From assembly GCA_014529385.2 (NCBI GenBank), contig CM043968.1, forward strand, positions 2,386,501 through 2,450,500: DNA of 64,000 bases, given 5' to 3'. The notes beneath the pieces were generated by a model, which saw only the letters and a list, made by a program, of their open reading frames with translations, did not search any database and was not told the origin of the DNA. Numbering within the stretch: the stretch's first letter is position 1; each line of letters begins with the position of its first letter. The translations under genes were made by a program, and so were the position numbers. This document shows positions 56,901-64,000 of this stretch, in pieces. The DNA is from Adiantum capillus-veneris (taxonomy: Eukaryota > Streptophyta > Polypodiopsida > Polypodiales > Pteridaceae).

Positions 56901-57347
56901 CACAGCTACTGAGGGTGCTAAGTAATGGTCGGGATTTTTGGCGTCAGTTCCCTTGGCATGTTGTTTCAATCCTTGTTGATAATTGAATTGAAGTTCTTTG
57001 TCTTCTATACACATGAACTGCATGATGGTGATTTTGTTCTTTTGCTCAATTGCTGAATAGCTTACAAACCGAGCTCACAGATTTGCGATGACTAGGCTGA
57101 AGAATTTTCTTTTGTATGTGAAACCACAGCTACTTAGGGTGCTAAGTAGTGGTCGGGCTTTTTGGTGTCAATTCTCTTGGCATGTTGTTCCAATCCTTGT
57201 TGATAATTGAGTTGAAGTTCTTTGTCTTCTATACACATGAACTGCATGATGGTGATTTTGTTCTTTTGCTCAATTGCTGAATAGCTTACAAACCGAGCTC
57301 ATAGATTTGCGATGACTAGCCTGAAGAATTTTCTTTTGTATGTGAAA
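56901..57347. repeat. Two-copy tandem repeat, 224-bp unit
   Basis: The first copy starts CACAGCTACTGAGGGTGCTA at 56901 and the second CACAGCTACTTAGGGTGCTA at 57125. The copies agree over nearly the whole unit, including CTATACACATGAACTGCATG and TTGCGATGACTAG, with about 10-12 differences by eye. The second ends at about 57347. The duplication is recent relative to the surrounding remnants. Confidence 0.88.
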
Positions 57348-58425
57348 AACCCGTAGAATGCATCTTAAAGGTTTGCATGTAGTAAGATGGTAAGAACATC
57401 ACCCTGGCATAAAAAGATTTCCCTGAAAAATCATAGCATAACCTGTTATTGCCTTTGCAAAAGGCCCCATCCAAGCTGCATATGTTTACTCCACGTGATG
57501 AAAGGTTTGTAGGAATGTAAGTAGCGTCTTTGAGATCTTGATCAAAACATAATGCCGGCAAGTTCGGTATTCTACGAAAGAGCTGGATAGTCGATGATAG
57601 GTTTTCCACCATGTAATCTTTAGTGGGTGTGCCATTTGGTGGTGGTGGAAACCTTGGACAGTTTAGCCAGGCTGGTCGCTTTTGCTCGATGATAGTGTTT
57701 TGTTGCCAGCTTTGGACTCTTGGAACCGAACACTGCATAGGATCTTGTTTTATACTTCGTTATGCATTGGTGTACAAGATGAGATACTTGGGGTGCTGGT
57801 TCAGCCAGATCTCTCGTCACTTGGGATGTACCATTGTAGGATTGGCTGCCATATCCTTGAGTAATATTTCTTTGATTTGTAGCACTTTGAACTTGATGAA
57901 TGGGAAGGGAACATCCTGCTAATGCCATTCTTCATTGATATTTGTAGGTGTGAGAAGATTGACATTGATGGAATGTAGGATCCTCTCCTCCCATTATATA
58001 GCTTCTTTCCATATCTACTCTTGTTCATCTTCCACTTGTTTCTTTTGCATGGCCTCTTCATCTATTGTTAGGATTTTGGGTGGAGAGGAGGGTCCTAGCT
58101 TCTTATTGGGTAATTAAAAGCTCTAGGAGATTGTCTTCTTGAGTGCTGGCTTCGTCAAAGGTCATGTATTGCAAGGCATCTGTATCTCCCATTGTTGTGT
58201 CTGGTTGATCTTCCCATGATGTGGATGCTTGAGACTTAGTAGCCTCTTGAGCTTTGCTAAGTTCTTCCTGTAGCTGTGCAATTTCATTCTGGTATCTCTT
58301 TTCATGCTGCATAAACTCGATGGAGAGTTCGCAACGCTGCATGTGCTCCTCATCTTTTGGCGATTCCGCTGAGGAACGGGTGTTTTTTTGTGTTGAATAT
58401 CTCCTAGATAAGTCTTTGAGGGCAA
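57316..58425 (-). pseudogene. Broken minus-strand reading frames, family not recognised
   Basis: From 58425 leftward the minus strand holds a coiled-coil segment (RYQNEIAQLQEELSKAQEAT, about 58300), an acidic stretch (DTDALQYMTFDEASTQEDNL), then after frame changes a Gln/Tyr-rich part (57928-57780) and a 140-codon piece (57738-57316: RPAWLNCPRFPPPPNGTPTK; NLPALCFDQDLKDATYIPTN; GAFCKGNNRLCYDFSGKSFY). The last piece looks like real protein sequence and not chance, but I cannot name it. Position among retroelement remnants suggests a Gag or accessory protein of an unidentified element, or a captured gene fragment. Confidence 0.4.
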
Positions 58426-58539
58426 TGGAGAGATACTTTCAGCTGTTTTAAAGCCTTATAGCTTCCAGGTGGATGCAAATGTCGCACTCCAAGATCGACA
58501 GGTGGTTTAGCGGAGCACCAGGGCTGAGGATGTGACCTT

Positions 58540-59500
58540 GGATATGGCTGGTGGAGCTAGAGATGGAGGAGCTCCAGATCTGCACATATGAAGAAAAGGC
58601 AGATTATGTGTGGCAAGGGCTTCGTGGAGCCGCATGGAGGATCTATTTCAACCTCGCAACAATAAACCAAAGGAGATGGTACCAGATAAAGCTAGCCCTA
58701 CTTATGGCCTTTTGTGAAGATCAAAAGAGGTTTATGGGATCAGTATAGCAGAGGCAGTCTTTGATGATGGAGAGTCATCAACATCTACTGATAGTGGATA
58801 TAAGGGAAAATCTGAGGAGAATGGGAGTAGTCGAAGCTCAGATAGTGTCAAAGATTTGAAAAAAAGCCAGCTTTTGGATGCAGTACTCGATGGAGTGCAT
58901 CCCGTAGCATAGAAAAATAGTGAAGAAGAGGGTCTTTGTCCAAACGGTGTATTTAGTTCAGTGGAAGATTTGTAAGAGGTATCAGAAGCTGGTTTGTCAA
59001 AGAAAGAGGGTGGGTAGCCTTGCCATGATGAGCAGCATGCAGAGGTGCATCAGGTTCCAGAGTCAGGTTGTGACTGTGGAGGGGTGTCTCTGGTAGCAGA
59101 CTCTGTAGGAAATGGTAGAAATGCAGCCTTGGAGTGCAGACCATCATGTGTCAAGGACAAGGAAATTTTTCCTCTACATACTGGTGATGCTGACTTGGAG
59201 TCTGAGAAGGTATGGGCAGAAGAGGTAGTAATGGTCTGCCGGTTGATAGAGGCTCTGCCAGAGCAAGGGGTTGGGCAATTATCCGCTGCTGAGGAACATG
59301 TGGTAATAGAGCTTGAGACTGTAGTAGATGAAGTCTTTGATAGAGAGGATGAAGTGTCATCACATGAGTCTGCAAATGAGGGCTTGGTTGGTCCTTTTAC
59401 TAGATTGGAGGCTTTGGATATGCTGGATGACAAAGAGGGAAAGTCTTTGGATGAGGAATGGGGTTTCAATGACCCAGATATTCCAACTGATCCCTCCTAG
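58540..59500 (+). pseudogene. Gag-like fragment with acidic Ser/Glu-rich tail
   Basis: Frame 58551-58745 encodes EEKADYVWQGLRGAAWRIYF, similar to the helical core of plant Retrotrans_gag domains. From 58736 a second frame runs to the stop at 59498-59500, interrupted by in-frame stops near 58911, 58971 and 59018. It is very acidic and Ser-rich (ESSTSTDSGYKGKSEENGSS; EHVVIELETVVDEVFDRED; DDKEGKSLDEEWGFNDPDIP). It resembles in layout the insertion in the gypsy at 53995-54985. The copia LTR begins directly after it at 59505. Confidence 0.5.
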
Positions 59501-59504
59501 CATG

Positions 59505-59712
59505 TGTATTGAAGGAGTACGAGCGGAAGTGCGACGCGAGAGAGAGTGCGAGAAGAAGAGCACGACGATATGGTGAACTCGCTCTACTGTAATGTGTAGA
59601 GCATAGTGAGTTCTTATTAGGTTTTTACAAAAGAATATGTGTACATACCTGGCGGCCCGCCCACTTACCTGGGCGACCACATTGGGCTTTATACCCCAAC
59701 AACCTCCCACTT
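59505..59712 (-). mobile_element. 3' LTR and polypurine tract of the minus-strand copia
   Basis: On the minus strand a polypurine tract AAGTGGGAGGT (59712-59702) is followed by TGTTGGGGTATAAAGCCC, the LTR start at 59701. The LTR continues to about 59505 (minus-strand end CTTCAATACA), giving about 197 bp. The start resembles the copia LTR at 17599. The 5' LTR would lie beyond 64000. Confidence 0.72.
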
Positions 59713-59801
59713 AAAGTCCAATGTGGTACTTTAAGTGTGAGAGAAGCTACTATACAAGCTAATATACAAGAGATGTAGAGAAGTGATGTACTACCCTACA
59801 C

Positions 59802-62800
59802 CTAACTGCTTGCAAAAATGCGCAAAGCTCTCTGAGGGATTCCTTTTGTAAGTAGATCAGCAGGATTTTCTGTGGTGTGAATTTTGACAAGCTGAAGTTG
59901 CTTATCCTTGAGCATTTCCCTGATGAAATGATACTTCACATCCACATGCTTTGTCTTTGAGTGATAAACTGGATTGCGAGCCAATTGTATAGCACTTTGA
60001 CTATCACAATATAACACAGGCATCTCTTCTTTGATAACCAAATCTGTTACTAGTCGATTAATCCAAATTGATTCTTTGCATGCCTCTGATGCTGCAACAT
60101 ATTCAGCCTCTGTAGTAGACTGAGTAACACAATCTTGTAATCTAGAACGCCATGATACTGCTCCACCAGCCACTGTAAAGACATACCCTGACGTAGACCT
60201 TCGGTTGTCTAAGTCACCTGCATAATCTTAGTCTGTAAAACCCTTTACACTTAGCTCCTGACTCCCATAGCATATACGCATACTCTTTGTAGCTTTCAGG
60301 TATCTCAATAGTCCTTTCACTACCTCCCAATGTTTCTTGCCTGGGTTTGACATGTATCGACTTACTACTCCCACTACAAATGCAATGTCTGGGCGAGTAG
60401 CAATCATTGCATACATCAAACTACCCACTGCAGACGCATATGGAATCTTATCCATTTCAGCCTGTTCTTCCTCAGACACAGGACAATCTTGTTTGCTAAG
60501 TTTCACATATGGTGGCAATGGAACACTCAATGCCTTTCCCTTCTCCATATTGAAACGTTGCAAAACCTTGTCAATATACTCTGTTTGAGATAACCAAATC
60601 AACTTCTTTGATCTGCCTCTCTCAATGCGCATACCAAGTATATGACTTGCCTCACCCATGTCTTTCATGTCAAACGATTTTTCCATCTTTGACTTCAAAG
60701 CTGAAATTTCTTCCAAGTGCTTGCCAGCAATCAACATGTCATTCACATACAAAATAAGGATCAGCCAACTACCATCCTTAGCCTTCTTTGTATATAGACA
60801 GTGATCGAACTCACTACGTTTGTAGCCTTGAGAAAGCATAAACTTGTGGAATTTATGGTACCATGCCCTCGGTGATTGTTTTAAGCCATAAAGACTCTTT
60901 AACAACTGGCATACCCAATCTTCCTTGCCTTTCTCAACAAACCCTTCTGGCTGCTGCATGTAAATTTCCACATCTAAATCACCATGCAAGAACGCTGTCT
61001 TGACATCCATTTGGTGCAACACCAAAGCTAATATGACAACCAATGCAAGAAAGCATCTCAATGTAGTCATCTTGACCACCGGAGAGAAGACTTCATCAAA
61101 CTCAATGCCTTGTTCTTGCTTAAAGCCCTTGGCAACAAGCCTTGCTTTGTACTTTGGCTGACTATCATGAGCGGTGATCTTATACCTGTAAACCCATTTA
61201 CAAGGTAGAGCCTTTTTGCCCTGTGGTAATTTAACTAGCTTCCATGTCTTGTTTTTATGCAGAGCTGTCATCTCTGACTGCATGGAAAATTGCCAATTCC
61301 CAGAGTCCTTCATTTGCACTGCTTCCTTGTAACATGAAGGCTCATTGCAATCAGTCAACATGACATAGTTCATAGATGGAACAAACCTATCAGGAGGTCG
61401 CGTGACACGTCCAGATCTACGCACAATAGGTGGCTCAGGCTCAGCCACAACCTGTGGTTCCACTCTATCCTGTCCTTGCTCCTCTTGAGCTCTGACATTT
61501 TGTCTTGCACGTGCAGGTCCATCTTCTTGGAAGACAACTCTTCTAATCTCCTCAACCCTCTCTGGTTTAGAATGATATTTGGATTCATTAAAGTGAACAT
61601 TATTGCTGCGGACAACCTTTCTGGATTCGGGATCCCAAAGTCTGTACCCCATCTCACCAGAATTACCATAGCCTAGAAAGATGCACTTTCTACTCTTTGG
61701 CTCAAGTTTGTTCCTAAATTCCTTTGGAACGTGAGTATATGCCTCACAGCCAAAGACTCTGAGATGCTTGTATGAGGGCATTTTGCCTGACCATACCATC
61801 TTTGGCACTGAATCCTTCTGCAAAACCTTGCTAGGAGATCTATTTACAAGATGAACAACTGTTGATAAAGCTTCAGCCCAAAACCCATTTGGCAGCTGTG
61901 CATTAGACAACATACTTCTGACCTTCTCTTGTATGGTCCTATTCATCCTCTCAGCAACACCATTTTGAGGAGGATTGTAAGGAGCAGTAAGTTCACGTTT
62001 TATACCTTTTGACTCACAAAAGTCCTGAAAGGCCTTTGAAACATACTCTCCACCATTGTTAGTGCGTAAGCATTTAAGCTTCTTGCCACTCTGATTCTCC
62101 ACAAGTGTCACAAACGTTTTGAAAACACTAAACGCTTCATCCTTGTGCTTGAGAAAGTAAACCCATACTTTCCTCGAGTAATCATCTATAAATGTCATAA
62201 AGTAAGAAGCTCCCCCTAGAGATAGGTTAGGCATAGGTCCACACAAATCACTATGAACAAGTGCCAACTGTGTATCTCTTCTACTGCTTCTATGCTTATG
62301 TGGCTGCTGTGTTTGCTTACCATACAGACAATGTTCACAGAATTCAAAATCATTAAATGAAAAGCCAGGCAAATTACCAGAACGAGACAAGATTTCCATT
62401 CCCTTCTTGGACATATGTCCTAACCGGCTATGCCACAAAGAAACATTCGGCTGCTCGGTTACATTGATTACATTTTTAGAGACATTTGATACATAAATCA
62501 TGTAAAGTCCTCTAGACTTTACTCCATGTGCTACTGTCATAGAACCCTTGGATATCTTCTAGATGTTCTGTCCAAAAATGGTGACGTAGCCAGCATCATC
62601 AAGTAAACCTGTGCTGATCAAGCTCTTTGTAATTGCGGGAACATGTCTCACATTCTTCAGTGTGAAAGAAGAGCCATTCTGAAACTTCAATTGAACATCT
62701 CCAACACCTAAGATCTCACATGTCTTCCCATTGCCTAGCCGAACATGATCTTTAGTGGTCACATAAGAGGTAAACCACTCCTTGTTTGGAGACACATGAA

Positions 62801-63770
62801 GTGATGCCCCTGAGTCTATAATCCAGTCACTCAGTGCATTTCCATCAGATGCTGTAAGAAGAGCTGAGTCCATTGTATTCTTCAAGAAGTAGATGTCTCC
62901 TGACACTAGACTGTCATCCTCTGCAACAGTGTTTGTCACATTTATTTCTTGAATCTTCACTGAGGACTTGTTTTTCTCACCATGGTCTTCAGCTTTCTCT
63001 TTGCCTTTTTCTGCTTTCCATTCTCTGCAGTCTCTTTTCATGTGACCCTTCTTGCCACAATGGTAGCATTCTATGTCACTCTTGCCTTTAGCACTGCGGG
63101 ACTTGCTGCGAGATTGATTCCTCTTTCCACCTTTGTACTTTTCTTTGGTCCTTCCCCTGACAACTAAGGCTGTTCCTTTGCCTTTGTCCATTGTCTTTCT
63201 ATTGGTTTCTTCAGTAAGCAGACTTCCTTCTACACCTACTATGTTCAAACCATCTAGAGGTGCAGAATTACTCAAAGCTGTGCGAAAAGTGTCCCAATTT
63301 TTTGGCAATGTGATCAATAGGAACATAGCTCTAACAGGTTCATCAAACTTGACACCTTGAGCTGACAACTGACTGTAGATTGTGTTGAATTCATTCAGAT
63401 GATTGGACATAGGTGTCCCTTCTTTCATCTTCAAGTCAACAAGCTTCTTAAGCTAGTATACCTGTGAAGCTGCACTCTGCTTCTCATAAAGATCACTCAG
63501 ATTTAACCATGCTTGATAAGCCGACATCTCGTCTGCTACATTGAAGTAAATGCTTTCTGCCAAAGTCAGCATAATGGTAGAAAGTGCCAATTCATCCATT
63601 TCGTTCCATTCATCTTCGTCCATATCTTCTGGTTTTATCCCCTTGAGCTTTATAGGTTTTATCTGCTTCTTTTGTACCAACACGTGCCAAAACTGCTTCT
63701 TCCACAATGGGAAATTGGTTCCATCCAGCTTCTTGATATTGTAAAGAGCAGTGTCCTGTGATCCAGCCAT
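59802..63770 (-). pseudogene. Nearly full-length Ty1/copia polyprotein with three nonsense codons
   Basis: The minus strand from ATG 63770 to 59802 stays in one frame for about 1,320 codons, broken only by TAG at 63455-63453, TAG at 62561-62559 and TAA at 60230-60228. Order: Gag (LDGTNFPLWKKQFWHVLVQ; LLITLPKNWDTFRTAL), a CCHC knuckle (CYHCGKKGHMKRDC, about 63073), protease (WIIDSGASLHVS, intact), GAG-pre-integrase (LWHSRLGHMSKKGMEIL), integrase with FIDDYSRKVWVYF but TNNGGEY where the family has TDNGGEY, RT (QMDVKTAFLHGDLDVEIYMQ) with YVNDMLIAG where the family has YVDD, and RNase H (VTQSTTEAEYVAASEA; KHVDVKYHFIREML; ENPADLLTKG). Loss of one catalytic Asp in both integrase and RT makes it inactive. 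Confidence 0.95.
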
Positions 63771-64000
63771 AGCTACGCTTTACAGTGGTTTACTTTCTTG
63801 GGAAAAATTCGGTAGAGTTTCCCCTGTAAACTGACCTCTGAACCAATATCAACCTGTCAAATGAACCAAGAAAGCTTCAGATTCTCCATAAATTTTGGCA
63901 GAGTCTCCTTTGTAAAATGGCTCTGGTGTACTCAAAAACAGACCAATAAACAGCTCAAAAAACACTGTCTCTCTGACAGTGTAAGCTGCGGGTAAACCTG
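63771..64000 (-). other. 5' leader of the minus-strand copia
   Basis: These 230 bp lie upstream of the Gag ATG at 63770. No PBS or LTR end is visible before the window ends, so the 5' LTR is outside. Confidence 0.6.

Noticed and set aside
59050-59469. 139-codon Ser-rich minus-strand frame
   Set aside because: It is the complement of the acidic plus-strand frame at 58736-59500, which continues in frame for longer and has the more protein-like composition.

Overview
The window looks like nuclear DNA of a land plant with a large, transposon-rich genome. A fern, lycophyte or gymnosperm would fit better than a compact angiosperm genome, but I cannot fix the taxon. The evidence is a plastid-type C-terminal processing peptidase (CtpA) gene with many introns, repeated LTR/primer-binding-site signatures of the plant type (TGGTATCAGAGC, complementary to initiator Met-tRNA), chromovirus-like Ty3/gypsy elements, Ty1/copia elements of several lineages, and LINEs with an APE-type endonuclease.

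Only one host gene is recognised. A CtpA-like serine endopeptidase lies on the + strand from 3946 to 33091 with its 5' exons outside the window or unseen. Six exons sit at 3946-5274 and five more at 31632-33091. The inferred exons total 1011 nt, stay in one frame throughout and end in a stop codon. The intron between the two clusters (5275-31631) is about 26.4 kb and is almost entirely a nest of mobile elements.

Layout. 1-3945: remnants of LTR elements on the minus strand (a copia gag piece, an LTR with PBS). 3946-5274: CtpA exons 1-6 of those visible. 5275-31631: the giant intron, holding a decayed LINE copy (5722-6735), a PBS and gypsy pol scrap, a 515-bp MULE-type foldback MITE with 9-bp target duplication (7095-7609), a second LINE family (8580-11087), a minus-strand chromovirus-like gypsy element (11088-17365) interrupted by an LTR of another family (14087-14817), a truncated plus-strand copia (17599-20571), an opposite-strand LTR with PBS (20755-21960), a nearly complete LINE (about 21961-26330), and about 5 kb that I cannot assign. 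31632-33091: the last CtpA exons. 34320-44285: a tandem array of LTR/PBS/leader units leading into a degenerate copia, a second related copy, and an opposite-strand copia fragment. 44850-46580: gag-like minus-strand reading frames with double zinc knuckles. 47442-50596: a short non-autonomous LTR element carrying one long gag-like frame. 52420-56108: a second copy of the 11-17 kb gypsy family, with an internal RT duplication and a roughly 1-kb gag-like insertion. 56109-59500: poorly identified retroelement remnants. 59505-64000: a nearly full-length minus-strand copia whose 5' LTR is beyond the window end.

Apart from CtpA, none of the long reading frames looks like a functional gene: every retroelement shows nonsense codons, frameshifts, lost catalytic residues or truncation. 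The elements are best read as layers of insertion and decay around one conserved plastid protease gene.
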